Source of the DNA: an uncultured Selenomonadales bacterium
GTDB lineage: Bacteria > Bacillota > Negativicutes > Selenomonadales > Selenomonadaceae
DNA: 43,854 nucleotides
Direction: 5' to 3'
Assembly: GCA_946407095.1 (NCBI GenBank)
Contig: CAMJMR010000020.1
Coordinates: 1-43,854 of the forward strand
In this document: positions 23,127 through 33,122 of the stretch, in pieces
Layout: every line of letters starts with the position of its first letter
Position numbering within the stretch: position 1 is the stretch's first letter
Notes under the pieces: generated by a model
What the model was told of the DNA's origin: nothing
Databases searched by the model: none
What the model saw: only the letters and a program-made list of their open reading frames with translations
Position numbers and translations under genes: made by a program

Positions 23127-24398
23127 TTAAGCGCGAATTTCTTCGACGCCCATGTAAGGCACGAGAGCCTTGGGAATTTTGACGGAGCCGTCCGCTTGCT
23201 GATAATTTTCGAGAATGGCGGCGACCGTGCGCCCGACCGCTATGCCGGAGCCGTTTAGCGTGTGAACGTATTCGGGCTTGGATTTGTTATCGCGGCGGAA
23301 TTTGATATTGGCGCGGCGAGCTTGATAATCGGTGCAGTTGGAGCAGGACGAAATTTCGCGATACTTGCCCTGCGCGGGCATCCAAACTTCAATGTCGTAA
23401 GTTTTGGCGGAAGTGAAGCTCATATCGCCCGTGCAAAGCATAACGACGCGATAAGGAATTTCCAACACGCGCAAAACGTCTTCGGCGGCGTCTACCATGC
23501 TTTCGAGTTCGTTCCACGAATCTTCGGGCTTGGTGAACTTAATCAGCTCAACCTTGTTGAATTGGTGTTGACGAATCAAGCCGCGAGTGTCACGCCCTGC
23601 CGCGCCCGCCTCCGCCCTGAAGCAAGCCGTGTAGCACGCGTAATATTCGGGCAAAGTGTCGGCGGAAAGAATTTCGTCGCGGTGAAAGTTCGTCATGGGG
23701 ACTTCGGCAGTCGGGACAAGATAATAGTCGAGCCCTTCGAGCTTGAACATATCCTCCGCGAATTTCGGCAACTGACCCGTGCCAATCATGCTGTCGCGGT
23801 TGACTATGTAGGGCGCGAGCATTTCGGTGTAGCCGTGCTTGTTGGCGTGCAAATCCATCATGAAGTTAATGCAAGCGCGTTCGAGGCGTGCGCCGAGCCC
23901 GCGATAGAACGTGAACCTTGCGCCCGTGACTTTGCCTGCGCGGTCGAAGTCGAAGATATTGAGCGCGGTGCCGATGTCCCAATGCGCTTTGGGCGTGAAG
24001 TCGAAGGCGGGCGGCGTGCCCCACTTGCGGATTTCGGGGTTTTGCGTGTCGTCCTTGCCGATAGGAACGTCGGCGGCGGGAATGTTCGGAATGTGCAGAA
24101 GCAAGTCGCGCAAATCGTTTTCCACGCCGCGAAGTTCGGCGTCGAGTTCGGAAATTTTTGCGCCGAGCTTGCGGACTTCGGCGGAAATGGATTCGGTATC
24201 TTCGCCGGCTTTTTTCATTGCGCCGATTTTTTTTGACGTGGCATTGCGTTGGCTCTTAAGCTGTTCGGTTTCGCCGAGGATGGCGCGGCGTTTTTGTTCC
24301 AAGTCGCTGAAGTTATCGAGATTCAAAGCGTTGTTGCGATTCTTTAACATGGCGCGAATCAAATCAAGATTGTCGCGCACGAATTTCATATCGAGCAA
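23127..24398 (-). CDS. serS: Serine--tRNA ligase
   Basis: Charges tRNA-Ser (and tRNA-Sec) with serine. 423 residues: an N-terminal antiparallel coiled-coil arm (residues about 30-100), then the class II catalytic core with motif 2 [20 protein letters not shown] then QFNKVE, and motif 3 [23 protein letters not shown] 24398 ([10 protein letters not shown], matching the family beginning) has GGAGG eight bases upstream; the longer frame is not supported. Confidence 0.97.
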   Translation of the reverse strand: MLDMKFVRDNLDLIRAMLKNRNNALNLDNFSDLEQKRRAILGETEQLKSQRNATSKKIGAMKKAGEDTESISAEVRKLGAKISELDAELRGVENDLRDLLLHIPNIPAADVPIGKDDTQNPEIRKWGTPPAFDFTPKAHWDIGTALNIFDFDRAGKVTGARFTFYRGLGARLERACINFMMDLHANKHGYTEMLAPYIVNRDSMIGTGQLPKFAEDMFKLEGLDYYLVPTAEVPMTNFHRDEILSADTLPEYYACYTACFRAEAGAAGRDTRGLIRQHQFNKVELIKFTKPEDSWNELESMVDAAEDVLRVLEIPYRVVMLCTGDMSFTSAKTYDIEVWMPAQGKYREISSCSNCTDYQARRANIKFRRDNKSKPEYVHTLNGSGIAVGRTVAAILENYQQADGSVKIPKALVPYMGVEEIRA

Positions 24399-24433
24399 AA
24401 AAATTACCTCCAAAAAATTTTTTCGGAGGCATT

Positions 24434-24601
24434 CTAGCAAAGCGGAAAAGCTTTTGCAACGTCACTTGTCGCCGCGCAGTCGACCGCAAGCAAATCGTCG
24501 CCGACAATCAACTTATCGCAAAGCCCCTTGGCGTTTTTCAGCAAGTTGAGATGCCCGATATGGAACAAATCATAAACGCCCGTCGTGTAGCCTATAACCA
24601 C
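24434..24601 (-). pseudogene. Truncated glycerol-3-phosphate/choline-phosphate cytidylyltransferase
   Basis: A GTG-started frame of 55 codons overlapping the stop region of the CDP-glycerol-type transferase. It encodes [20 protein letters not shown] followed by [13 protein letters not shown]. This is the N-terminal nucleotidyltransferase fold of the TagD family with its HxGH motif. After about 40 residues the similarity stops, and a stop codon comes 15 codons later. The intact family has about 130 residues or more. I read it as the broken remains of the enzyme that would supply CDP-activated substrate to the upstream transferase. Confidence 0.75.
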
Positions 24602-24603
24602 GC

Positions 24604-26916
24604 TTAAACCTTCTTGATTTCGTCGGCAATGCTTTTAAAAATGAATTCGCTCGCCAACATGCCGTTGGTCTTCGGGTAGTTCAAAAGCTTGTCGAAAACC
24701 TCCTTGCGCTCGGCGGCTTTGTAGTCGTCGCCTTCGATAAAGACTCTCTGCATCATCGTAGCGATAGCATCCAAGTCCTTTCCCTCGACAAGATAAGCTG
24801 TCTTCAAAATCGCCTCGCCCAGCTCATTAAAATTTTGCGTGTCGCGCGTCAAATAAATCATAGGCTTATCGACGTACTGATATTCGGCAACGAAGGAGGC
24901 GCAGTCTTGAATCATGCCGTCACTCGTGGCGAAAATTTCTTGATAGTAGGCACCCGTGCAAACTTGCGCGTTGGGCAAGTCGTTCCATTTGCGCATATAC
25001 TCTTCGTAGGCGTCAATGTCGGGGAAAATTTTATTGCTCACCGCCCTGACGGGCAAATGCGAATGCGGCTTGACAATCCAAGAAATTTCGGGGTGAGCCT
25101 TAGCGAAATCGTACATGAATTGATAGTTCCATTGAAAAGTCGCAAGCACGGGGCCGACGTTCGTTATCGAGTGATGCGGCGCCCAAATGATTTTCTTTGC
25201 ATCGGGACGCGCCATTTTCCACTTGAAGTCAAGCGCAACGTTCTTTTTGAAGAAGACGTCCATTTTGGGATAGCCGCTGTAAAGCCCGCGCGGCATTCCG
25301 ACTTTGGAAATTTTTTGGCACAATGCCAACAAAATCGTCGACGGGAAAAACATCCTCCACAACACGCGAACAAATGGCGAGCCGAGCAGTCCGCCTCTGT
25401 CACACACGCTGAAGGTATAAGGAAAATTCACCAGCAAAGTCGTCACTTTGAGGTTTATGATACGAAAGGCCGCGGGAATCAGATTTTGATACGGCGACAA
25501 ACAAAAGAGAACATCTTGCGCAGGAATGCCGCCGGTTCGGGCGTCCAAATCAAAAACATTGACGCCATGAGCCGCGAATCTTTTTGCGTCCGAGGCGCGC
25601 TCTTCGCTGACAACTTTATTGTCGGATTTTGTGCGGAGAAAAATTGTCGGCTCAAAACGCTCGTCACGGGCAAAGAGATTGTACAAATCATCACCGAACC
25701 AAAACGACGAATGCATAAAGTAAAAGCCGACTTTGATTTTGTCTTTGCGGCGAATCTTTTCGGCGGAAATTTCAAAGACGCGCGCCGCCACGTCGTTGTA
25801 ATCGTCTTTCGGCAAAATATTGGACAGCTTTGCAAGGTATTCGTAAGTTACGTCGGACAGGGCTTTAGCCAACAAATTCTTGCACTCGTCGGCGGGCAAT
25901 GTTTTGGACAGCCGCTTGAAGTCGTTGCTTGCCATCCTGCAAAAGATATGCGCTACCAAATTTTTGTAATCGCTCGGAAAATTTTTCGTCAGCACGTCAA
26001 AATAATCTTTGTCCATGCCGTAAATTTTTTCAGCCGAAATGACGCCTTTCATGCAAAGCCTTTGGTTGAGCAACGCGCTTGCCGCCGCCGCTCCCATAGA
26101 ATTCAAGTGCCATTTACCTTGAAAACAAGCGGTCTCAAGTTTCACGTCTAGCATGTCGATAAGCACGAGCTTGGAATTTTTTTCTGCAGTAGCGATGGCT
26201 TGGCGGAAACGCGTCAGAACATCCGCGTTGAAAGTTTTCCTCAAGGAAGGTTCGACTGGAAGAAGCACGCCGACAGGTCTTGCGCCGTTATCCTCACACA
26301 GCTTGCAATAATCCTTCAGAGCCGTTGTCATCGCTTTAAAGTCGTTGTCGGTCAGAAATTTTTTCGCATCGTCAGCAGAATTAATCGACAGCCCGATTAT
26401 GACAAACTTAATCGACTTGGGCGCAACGTGTTCAAAGACCTGCGCGGCAACGGAATAGCTTTCTTGCAAGGTTTGATTCGCATTCGACAGGTTGACACCT
26501 TCGCCGGAAATGAAATTCAAATCCAATCCAGCCACGGCACAGGAGCCGCCCGTCACAAAAAAATCCGCGCCGCCTTGTTCGAGGTGGCGCAAATTGGCAA
26601 GCCAAGCGGGATTTATCTGCGCGGCAAGTTCAATGTCAAAAATATTGCTCGCCGCGACGCCGTCAGCCGTCAAACGTTCCTTGACTTTAAGAACGTCCTC
26701 GACATACCACAGACAATCGGGCTCGCGATTCAAAATTTCCTTGACGGCAGAAAAATCCATTCGCGCAACACTCTGCCCGCCAATTTCCAATGATCCGCCG
26801 TCAGATTTTTCCTGCACGACGGCAACAAGATTCACGTCGTCGAAGTTCAATTTCCGTGCCACACCGGTAAAAAATTTTTCACTCAAGGCAACGAGCACGG
26901 CATTCACCTTTTCCAC
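24604..26916 (-). CDS. CDP-glycerol glycerophosphotransferase-type protein with N-terminal SGNH-like region
   Basis: A 770-residue protein. The C-terminal about 370 residues resemble the Glyphos_transf family, which polymerises glycerol or ribitol phosphate chains. Evidence: [24 protein letters not shown], and the ending motif [20 protein letters not shown] then MIYL. The N-terminal half looks like an SGNH/GDSL-type alpha/beta domain ([31 protein letters not shown]), with a nucleotide-sugar-like beginning. The start is GTG 26916 with GGAGG seven bases upstream. The truncated cytidylyltransferase downstream fits a capsule or surface-phosphopolymer role. The final product is unknown. Confidence 0.75.
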   Translation of the reverse strand: MEKVNAVLVALSEKFFTGVARKLNFDDVNLVAVVQEKSDGGSLEIGGQSVARMDFSAVKEILNREPDCLWYVEDVLKVKERLTADGVAASNIFDIELAAQINPAWLANLRHLEQGGADFFVTGGSCAVAGLDLNFISGEGVNLSNANQTLQESYSVAAQVFEHVAPKSIKFVIIGLSINSADDAKKFLTDNDFKAMTTALKDYCKLCEDNGARPVGVLLPVEPSLRKTFNADVLTRFRQAIATAEKNSKLVLIDMLDVKLETACFQGKWHLNSMGAAAASALLNQRLCMKGVISAEKIYGMDKDYFDVLTKNFPSDYKNLVAHIFCRMASNDFKRLSKTLPADECKNLLAKALSDVTYEYLAKLSNILPKDDYNDVAARVFEISAEKIRRKDKIKVGFYFMHSSFWFGDDLYNLFARDERFEPTIFLRTKSDNKVVSEERASDAKRFAAHGVNVFDLDARTGGIPAQDVLFCLSPYQNLIPAAFRIINLKVTTLLVNFPYTFSVCDRGGLLGSPFVRVLWRMFFPSTILLALCQKISKVGMPRGLYSGYPKMDVFFKKNVALDFKWKMARPDAKKIIWAPHHSITNVGPVLATFQWNYQFMYDFAKAHPEISWIVKPHSHLPVRAVSNKIFPDIDAYEEYMRKWNDLPNAQVCTGAYYQEIFATSDGMIQDCASFVAEYQYVDKPMIYLTRDTQNFNELGEAILKTAYLVEGKDLDAIATMMQRVFIEGDDYKAAERKEVFDKLLNYPKTNGMLASEFIFKSIADEIKKV

Positions 26917-27064
26917 GGCAATACCTCCAAAACTTTTGCAAAAGCGATTCAATCTGATTTTGGCGAAGTGTACTATACGCATAAAATTTTTTCAACTTGC
27001 GCCGCCGACAGATGCTTTGAAAAGCCGTCCCCTTTGCGATTTAAAGGCGACATTCGACGTTGAC

Positions 27065-27093
27065 TTGAAATTATTTTCAGAGTGTGTTAGATT
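27065..27093 (+). promoter_or_regulatory. Probable promoter of the terD operon
   Basis: TTGAAA (27065-27070), 17-bp spacer, TAGATT (27088-27093), with the first terD gene 40 bases downstream. An overlapping TTGACT lies four bases upstream. Confidence 0.5.
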
Positions 27094-27132
27094 AGGCGCG
27101 CTTCAAAAAATTTCTTGGGAGGTTTCAATCTC

Positions 27133-27711
27133 ATGGCAGTTAGTTTGAAAAAGGGACAGAAAGTCGACCTCACGAAGACAAACCCCGGCTTGAAGGAAAT
27201 TTTGGTCGGGCTCGGCTGGGACGTAAACAAATACGACGGCGGCAAAGACTTCGATTTGGATTCGTCGGTCTTCATGCTCAACGCCAACGGCAAAGTCAAT
27301 AGCGACGACGATTTCGTTTTCTACGGCAACCTCAAGCACAAGAGCGGCGCGGTCGAACACATGGGCGATAACCTCACCGGCAAGGGCGAAGGCGACGACG
27401 AGGAAATTAAAATCGACCTCAGCAAGGTGCCCGCCGATATCGAGAAAATCGACTTCACCGTCACGATTTACGAGGCGGAAGAGCGCAAGCAAAACTTCGG
27501 GCAAGTCGAAAACGCTTTCATTCGCGTCGTGAATGCGGCGACGGGCGAAGAGCTTATCCGCTACGACCTGGGCGAAGACTTCTCTATCGAAACGGCCGTC
27601 GTTATCGGCGAACTCTATCGCAACAAGGGCGAATGGAAATTCAACGCCATTGGCTCCGGCTTCGGCGGCGGCTTGGCTTCGCTCGGCAAAAACTACGGCG
27701 TCAATGTGTAA
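27133..27711 (+). CDS. terD: TerD-family calcium-binding stress protein 1
   Basis: 192 residues, the full length of a TerD domain. The protein starts [15 protein letters not shown]. It has the calcium-site motifs DLDSSVFML...[10 protein letters not shown] and [15 protein letters not shown], and the end [12 protein letters not shown]. TerD proteins bind Ca2+ and take part in tellurite, phage and general stress responses. The exact mechanism is not settled. GGGAGG precedes ATG 27133. It is the first gene of a run with a second terD, a secreted nucleosidase and a calcium ATPase. Confidence 0.94.
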   Translation: MAVSLKKGQKVDLTKTNPGLKEILVGLGWDVNKYDGGKDFDLDSSVFMLNANGKVNSDDDFVFYGNLKHKSGAVEHMGDNLTGKGEGDDEEIKIDLSKVPADIEKIDFTVTIYEAEERKQNFGQVENAFIRVVNAATGEELIRYDLGEDFSIETAVVIGELYRNKGEWKFNAIGSGFGGGLASLGKNYGVNV

Positions 27712-27714
27712 TTG

Positions 27715-27747
27715 TTAGGGACTGGGGACTGGGGACGAGGGACTAGA
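27715..27747. repeat. GGGACT-rich short repeat
   Basis: TTAGGGACTGGGGACTGGGG followed by ACGAGGGACTAG. An inverted relative lies at 29336-29368 and a shorter one at 2898-2915 (CTCGTCCCCAGTCCCTAA). Heptamer-like GGGACT/GGGGACGA units between genes; function unknown. Confidence 0.7.
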
Positions 27748-27793
27748 GTTTGGACTTGTCCCTTGTCCTTTTTCCTTGAAAGGAGTATTTATC

Positions 27794-28393
27794 ATGGCAG
27801 TCAATCTTCAAAAGGGGCAGAAAGTTTCGCTTAAAAAGACCAACGGCGGCACGCTGTCCAATCTGATGGTCGGGCTCGGCTGGGATGCGGCTAAGCCCGA
27901 AGGCGGCTTCTTCAAGCGGCTGTTCGGCAGCGCGGAGAGTATCGACTGCGACGCGTCGGTTTTCGTCTGCCAAGGCGGCAAATTCGTCGACAAAGACGAC
28001 CTCGTTTACTTCGGCAACCTCAAGCACCGTAGCGGCGCGATTCAGCACATGGGCGACAACTTGACGGGCGAAGGCGAAGGCGACGACGAACAGATTTTCG
28101 TTAAGCTGGACGACATGCCCGGCCGCTACGACAAGCTGATTTTCGTCGTCAACATCTACCAAGCCGTCGAGCGCAAGCAACATTTCGGCATGATTAAGAA
28201 CGCCTACATCCGCATAGTCGACGCCGACACCCGCGAGGAGCTTTGCCGCTTCAACCTTAGCGAAGACTATACCGACATGCTGTCGATGATTGCGGGCGAA
28301 GTTTACCGCTACAAGAACGAATGGAAATTCAACGCGGTCGGCACGGGCACCAAGGACACCGGGCTCAACGATTTGGCGAAAAGGTTCAGATAA
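27794..28393 (+). CDS. TerD-family calcium-binding stress protein 2
   Basis: 199 residues, a paralogue of the preceding gene. MAVNLQKGQKVSLKK, DASVFVCQGGKFVDKDDLVY and [15 protein letters not shown] keep the calcium-binding acids. It differs by a short insertion, GGFFKRLFGSAESID, before the first acidic strand. AAAGGAG lies eight bases before ATG 27794. The next gene begins three bases after its stop, so they are translationally coupled. The two TerD copies may form mixed complexes (inference). Confidence 0.94.
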   Translation: MAVNLQKGQKVSLKKTNGGTLSNLMVGLGWDAAKPEGGFFKRLFGSAESIDCDASVFVCQGGKFVDKDDLVYFGNLKHRSGAIQHMGDNLTGEGEGDDEQIFVKLDDMPGRYDKLIFVVNIYQAVERKQHFGMIKNAYIRIVDADTREELCRFNLSEDYTDMLSMIAGEVYRYKNEWKFNAVGTGTKDTGLNDLAKRFR

Positions 28394-28396
28394 GCC

Positions 28397-29320
28397 ATGA
28401 AAAAATTTTTACTGACAATCTGCGCGGCTCTGTTGTTGCTTGCGACGCCCGCGCAGGCTCAAGATTTGGGCGTCGAGCTTACGGACATATCGGCGGAAGA
28501 TTTCAACGCGCCGATAGAAAAATTCTACGCCACTCTGCCGCAAGCAAAGGGCAACTACAAAAGCCGCGTGCGTCCGATTGTAATTGAAGGCGCAATGAAC
28601 ACCGAGACCGAAGTTTTGATTCGCGCGCTGAAAAAGCCCGTCGTCTACCGCGAAATGAATTACATGTTCGTGGCGGGCACGTACAAAGATTATCCCGTCG
28701 TGATTGTGCGCACCGAAATTGGTTTGGCGAACGCGGCGGCGTCCACGGCTTTGGCGATTAAAAAGTTCAATCCCTGCGCGGTTATCAATCAAGGCACGGC
28801 GGGCGGTCACGACCCCGCGTTGAAAATCGGCGACATCGTCATAGGCGAGCGCAGTTTCGACCATACCGCCTTCAGGAGCGCGTATTCGGCGGCGGGTGCG
28901 GGCATTGACTTGACCAAGCAGGAAAACATCGGCACCTACGCCTACGACGCGGCGACGAAAAAATTTCAAGCCTACACGGAATATTTCCCCGACCCCAAGC
29001 TGTTGCAGGTTGCAAAGACGGTTGCCGCCGCCAACAAAAATTTTAACGTCACGACGGGCGTCATCGGCACGGGCAACAGTTGGCTTGAATGCATCGACTA
29101 TATGAACTTCCTGCACGACAAATACGGCTCAAGCTGCGAGGAAATGGAAACCAACGTTGCCGCGCAGATTTGCCAAAATGCTGGCGTCCCGTTTATCGGG
29201 ATTCGCGTCCTGTCCGACAACGCGACCAACAGCCGCGAATACGTCCCCGAAACGGCGAAAATCGCGCAAGATTTCGTTTTGCTTGTCGTTGAAAGATACG
29301 TTCGCGACGTTTTAAAGTAA
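28397..29320 (+). CDS. Exported 5'-methylthioadenosine/S-adenosylhomocysteine nucleosidase-like protein
   Basis: 307 residues. Residues 1-21 form a clear Sec signal peptide (MKKFLLTICAALLLLATPAQA, cleavage before QD). The rest is a nucleoside phosphorylase/MTAN fold: GTYKDYPVVIVRTEIGLANA, NQGTAGGHDPALKIGDIVIG, SCEEMETNVAAQICQNAGVP and IRVLSDNAT. These include the EMET/D catalytic signature of MTA/SAH nucleosidases. The usual MTAN is cytosolic and about 230 residues. A periplasmic version would cleave extracellular or leaked nucleosides (inference). It is coupled to the second terD gene. Confidence 0.88.
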   Translation: MKKFLLTICAALLLLATPAQAQDLGVELTDISAEDFNAPIEKFYATLPQAKGNYKSRVRPIVIEGAMNTETEVLIRALKKPVVYREMNYMFVAGTYKDYPVVIVRTEIGLANAAASTALAIKKFNPCAVINQGTAGGHDPALKIGDIVIGERSFDHTAFRSAYSAAGAGIDLTKQENIGTYAYDAATKKFQAYTEYFPDPKLLQVAKTVAAANKNFNVTTGVIGTGNSWLECIDYMNFLHDKYGSSCEEMETNVAAQICQNAGVPFIGIRVLSDNATNSREYVPETAKIAQDFVLLVVERYVRDVLK

Positions 29321-29335
29321 GACACGCGGGATTTG

Positions 29336-29368
29336 ACTAGTCCCCAGTCCCAAGTCCCTCGTCCCTAA
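29336..29368. repeat. GGGACT-rich short repeat, inverted copy
   Basis: CTAGTCCCCAGTCCCAAGTC followed by CCTCGTCCCTAA; inverse relative of 27715-27747. It lies directly before the ribosome binding site of the calcium ATPase, so the two copies bracket terD2 and the nucleosidase. Confidence 0.7.
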
Positions 29369-29383
29369 ATTGGAGGTATCAAG

Positions 29384-32056
29384 TTGAAAATCACAGGTTT
29401 GACCGATGCTCAAGTTCAAGAGGCAAAGGCAAAGTTCGGCGACAACAGCATCACCGAACAGGCTCGCGAAGGCTTTTGGGATAAGCTCAAAGGCAACTTC
29501 GACGACCCGATAATCAAAATCTTAATCTTCGCGCTGGCTCTGAACGTGTTCTTCGCGTTCATGGGCAAATCGGAATGGTACGAATCGGTCGGCATAGCGA
29601 TAGCGGTTTTGTTGGCTACGCTGGTGTCGACTTTTTCCGAATACAAGAACGAAAGCGCATTCCAGAAACTCCAGGGCGAGGCGTCGTTGATAAAGTGCAA
29701 AGTCTATCGCAACGGCGTCGTCACCGAAATTCCGATAAACGATATAACCATGGGCGATTGCGTGCTGTTGCAGACGGGCGACAAAATCCCCGCCGACGGC
29801 GTGATTATCGACGGCTCAATCAACGTCGACCAATCGATTCTCAACGGCGAAGCAAAGGAAGAGGCGAAGACTCCCGCGCCCGACGAAGCGACTGCCGACG
29901 AATCAGCGCAAAGCACCGACTTCCTCAACCCGCACAAAGTCTTCCGCGCGGCTGTCGTGGCGGGCGGCTCGGCGACTATGAAAACCGTCACGCTCGGCGA
30001 TAACACCGTCTACGGCAAGATTGCGGGCGAATTGCAAATCGACGAAGACCGCGACACTCCGCTCAAGCTCAAGCTCGGCGACCTCGCGCATCAAATCTCC
30101 AAGTTCGGCTACGCGGGCGGCGTGGCGATTGCCATTGCCTTCATGTTCGAGCGCATTGTCATTCAGAACAACTTCGACAGCGCGCTGATGGCGGCTTACT
30201 GCTCCGACTGGATGAACATTCTCAACAGCCTCGTCGAAGCCGTCATGCTTGCCGTCATAATCATCGTCATGGCGGTGCCTGAAGGCTTGCCGTTGATGAT
30301 TGCGATTGTCTCCGCGCAGAATATGGGCAAGATGCTCAAGGATAACGTCCTCGTCCGCAAGATTTCCGGTATCGAAACGGCGGGCAGCTTGAATTTGCTT
30401 TTCAGCGACAAGACCGGCACGATTACCAAGGGCTTGCTTGAAGTCGTCACGTTCATTGACGGCACGGCGAATTTCACGGAAACGTTCGACAAGCTCGGCG
30501 CGAAACTTCAATCGCTGGTGTCGTTGTCGATTCGCTTCAACAACGGCGCGGTCATTGCGGGCGATAAGATTGTCGGCGGCAACATGACGGACAGAGCCTT
30601 GCTGGGCTTCCTTATCGGCAAGGACACGCCTCCGAACGTCACGATTGGCGACACCGTTCCTTTCGACAGCGCGAAGAAATATTCTATGGCGAAAGTCAGC
30701 GGCGATTACAATTTGTGGCTGATTAAGGGCGCGCCCGAACGTCTGCTCGACAAGTGCAGCTACTACTACGACAGCGACGGGCTCAAGCAGCCGCTCGCCT
30801 CGACCGCCGCGATTAACGCCAAGATTGACGAACTCGCCAACCGCGCCATTCGCACGCTTGCGCTCGTCACCTACGACGGCGAAGTTGTCGACGGCAACAT
30901 CCCCGACAGCGGCTTGACGTTCGTGGGCGTCACGGGCATTCGCGACGACGTAAGACCCGACGCCATTAAGGCTATCGAACAAGTTCACTCGGCGGGCGTG
31001 CAAGTCGTCATGATAACCGGCGACCGCAAAGAGACCGCGCAGGCCATTGCGAAGGAAGCGGGCTTGATTGAAATTGACGACGCGATTGTTATCACCAGCA
31101 CCGAACTCAACGAAATGAGCGACGACGAAGTCAAGAAGGCCTTGCCGAAGATTCGCGTTATCGCTCGCGCCCTGCCCACCGACAAAAGCCGCCTCGTTCG
31201 CTTGGCGCAAGAACTGAACTTGGTCGTCGGCATGACCGGTGACGGCGTCAACGATTCGCCCGCGCTCAAAAAGGCCGATGTCGGTTTCGCAATGGGCGGC
31301 GGCACCGAAGTCGCGAAGGAAGCCAGCGAAATTGTCATCCTCGACGACAACTTTAAATCTATCGGCAAGGCGATTCTTTACGGCCGCACGATTTTCAACT
31401 CGATTCGCAAGTTCATCATCTTCCAGCTCACGATTAACGTCAGCGCGGTTTTGATTTCGTTCATCTGCCCGCTGCTCGGCTTGGAAAACCCGTTGTCAAT
31501 CACGCAAATCTTGTGGGTCAACCTCGTCATGGATACTTTGGCGGCGTTGGCATTCGGCGGCGAACCCGCACTTGACCGCTTTATGGACGAGGCTCCGAAG
31601 CGGCGCGACGAAAAAATTATCAGCCCCTACATGACGTCCGCGATTGGCGTCGGCTCGCTGTGGGGCTTCGCAATGGGTTTGGTCTTCCTGCTCACCGACT
31701 TTTCGCGCGAACATTTCCGCGACATCAACCCCGAAGGCGTCAATCTCACTTTCGGCGGCGATTCGGTCTTCTTGCTCACGGGCTACTTCTCGTTTTTCAT
31801 ATTTTTAGCTGTTTTTAATGCATTTAACGCCCGCACCGACCGAATCAACCTGTTCGATAACATTAGCGGCAACCCCGGCTTCTTGCGCGTCATGGCGTTG
31901 ATTGTCGTCGTGCAAATCGCAATGACGTACCTTGGCGGCGCGATTCTGCGTTGCTACGGTCTCACGATGAGCGAATGGGCGTTCGTAATTGCGATGGCAG
32001 TAACCATCATCCCTGTTGATATTGTCCGCAAGTTGATTGTAGGCTCTTCCAAATAA
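29384..32056 (+). CDS. Calcium-translocating P-type ATPase (PMCA/SERCA type, P2)
   Basis: 890 residues, the normal size. It has a cation-ATPase N-terminal domain, actuator domain (DQSILNGEAKEE in place of the common TGES), a VPEGLPL ion-site segment in M4, DKTGTITKG with the phosphorylated Asp near residue 342, nucleotide site KGAPERLLDKC, and hinge TGDGVNDSPALKKADVGFAM. Six C-terminal helices follow (LWVNLVMDTLAALAF carries M6 ligands). It exports Ca2+ from the cytosol. TTG 29384 lies seven bases after GGAGG. Its place after two calcium-binding TerD proteins suggests a shared role in calcium handling under stress (inference). Confidence 0.92.
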   Translation: MKITGLTDAQVQEAKAKFGDNSITEQAREGFWDKLKGNFDDPIIKILIFALALNVFFAFMGKSEWYESVGIAIAVLLATLVSTFSEYKNESAFQKLQGEASLIKCKVYRNGVVTEIPINDITMGDCVLLQTGDKIPADGVIIDGSINVDQSILNGEAKEEAKTPAPDEATADESAQSTDFLNPHKVFRAAVVAGGSATMKTVTLGDNTVYGKIAGELQIDEDRDTPLKLKLGDLAHQISKFGYAGGVAIAIAFMFERIVIQNNFDSALMAAYCSDWMNILNSLVEAVMLAVIIIVMAVPEGLPLMIAIVSAQNMGKMLKDNVLVRKISGIETAGSLNLLFSDKTGTITKGLLEVVTFIDGTANFTETFDKLGAKLQSLVSLSIRFNNGAVIAGDKIVGGNMTDRALLGFLIGKDTPPNVTIGDTVPFDSAKKYSMAKVSGDYNLWLIKGAPERLLDKCSYYYDSDGLKQPLASTAAINAKIDELANRAIRTLALVTYDGEVVDGNIPDSGLTFVGVTGIRDDVRPDAIKAIEQVHSAGVQVVMITGDRKETAQAIAKEAGLIEIDDAIVITSTELNEMSDDEVKKALPKIRVIARALPTDKSRLVRLAQELNLVVGMTGDGVNDSPALKKADVGFAMGGGTEVAKEASEIVILDDNFKSIGKAILYGRTIFNSIRKFIIFQLTINVSAVLISFICPLLGLENPLSITQILWVNLVMDTLAALAFGGEPALDRFMDEAPKRRDEKIISPYMTSAIGVGSLWGFAMGLVFLLTDFSREHFRDINPEGVNLTFGGDSVFLLTGYFSFFIFLAVFNAFNARTDRINLFDNISGNPGFLRVMALIVVVQIAMTYLGGAILRCYGLTMSEWAFVIAMAVTIIPVDIVRKLIVGSSK

Positions 32057-32059
32057 AAA

Positions 32060-32953
32060 TCACTCGAAACGCTGAAGTAAATATTCTGCAGACTTGCCAA
32101 AAATTTCGGCAAGTCTCTTTTTGTCTTTTTTCGTAAAACGAGTTTTACCGCGCATTTTGTTAGAAACGGAAACGACACCCAACCCCATGAGCTTTGCCAG
32201 CACGGTATATGACATGTTGCGCAATTCCATTTCGGCAATCAAGTTTTTGTAGGGCGAAATGCCGCGATTCGACAAAGTTGCCTCCGACCCGTCGTCGCGC
32301 TGAAGAAGGTATTCGATTGGCAACCCGAAAATTTTTTCAAGCTTTTCAGCGTCGCGTGCAGTGAAATTAAATTTGCCGTGTATTTTCTGAGAAAGAGTGC
32401 TTATGGCAATGCCCAAAAGCCCCACGAGGTCGGTGTAGAGCATTTTGCGTTTGTTAAGTTCGTTAAGCAAATTTTTGTAGGGCATTTCTATACGGTGAAT
32501 CTCTGCCATTATTGCTCGACTTTCGTCCGTGTGGTGCTTGCCGAAGAAACCGTTATTTTCGCCTCTGACTTTCGCACCGATGTTCGCGCGATGTTCCGGC
32601 GAAAGCTTCTTGCCTTTGCGCGCCGCAGAAACATTTGCACACTGTGCGGGCGTGAACTTATATCCGATCGTTCCTTCACCGCCGTCAGTCATGTTGTAGC
32701 CGCAGGGGGCTTTGCTCTTGAGCACAGCGATGTAATAGCGTTCCCAATAATCAAGCTCCTCTTTCGAGTAGCAAGTTTTGATGACGCCGTAACGGAAATT
32801 TTCGATGCCGTACTTTTGAATCGCCTTGTCGACGACGATGTCGCCGCGAAGGTGTTGCGCCATGCGCACATTCAACGGCTGTGTGGTCTGCCCGACGTAT
32901 CGCTTGCCGTTGACGAGGTTCCAGATGAGGTAAATTACTCCGCCTTCGTCCAT
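32060..32953 (-). CDS. GIY-YIG nuclease with NUMOD3 motifs and two Cro/CI-like HTH segments
   Basis: 297 residues. Residues 5-95 form a GIY-YIG nuclease domain (VIYLIWNLVNGKRYVGQT, R27, DYWERYYI). Residues about 105-150 have NUMOD3-type motifs (GKKLSPEHRANI, GENNGFFGKHHTDESRA). Two related helix-turn-helix repeats follow: PYKNLLNELNKRKMLYTDLV... and PYKNLIAEMELRNMSYTVLA..., each ending in EYLLQR. This is the build of a homing-type endonuclease, but the C-terminal repeats look like phage repressor HTHs. AAAGGGG precedes ATG 32953. It converges on the calcium ATPase with three bases between stops. Confidence 0.85.
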   Translation of the reverse strand: MDEGGVIYLIWNLVNGKRYVGQTTQPLNVRMAQHLRGDIVVDKAIQKYGIENFRYGVIKTCYSKEELDYWERYYIAVLKSKAPCGYNMTDGGEGTIGYKFTPAQCANVSAARKGKKLSPEHRANIGAKVRGENNGFFGKHHTDESRAIMAEIHRIEMPYKNLLNELNKRKMLYTDLVGLLGIAISTLSQKIHGKFNFTARDAEKLEKIFGLPIEYLLQRDDGSEATLSNRGISPYKNLIAEMELRNMSYTVLAKLMGLGVVSVSNKMRGKTRFTKKDKKRLAEIFGKSAEYLLQRFE

Positions 32954-33122
32954 AATATCAATCCCCTTTCATTGACAGCGCGGCGCGAGCGTTGTAGAAT
33001 TCAAACGCTGGATAGGGCTTTGCTGTGTGTTCTTGATTGTTTTGTGACGATTCAAGTTTAGCACCGCAAGGCTTTTTTCGTCAAGAAGGCATGTCGTTAT
33101 TTAGATTTGAGGGGTTTTTGAT

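Noticed and set aside
23262-24236. Rightward frame of 324 codons
   Set aside because: Antisense to serS.
24835-26151. Rightward frame of 438 codons
   Set aside because: Antisense to the CDP-glycerol-type transferase; no family motif.
29903-31210. Leftward frame of 435 codons
   Set aside because: Antisense to the calcium ATPase; the low-complexity protein is typical of the complement of G+C-rich genes.
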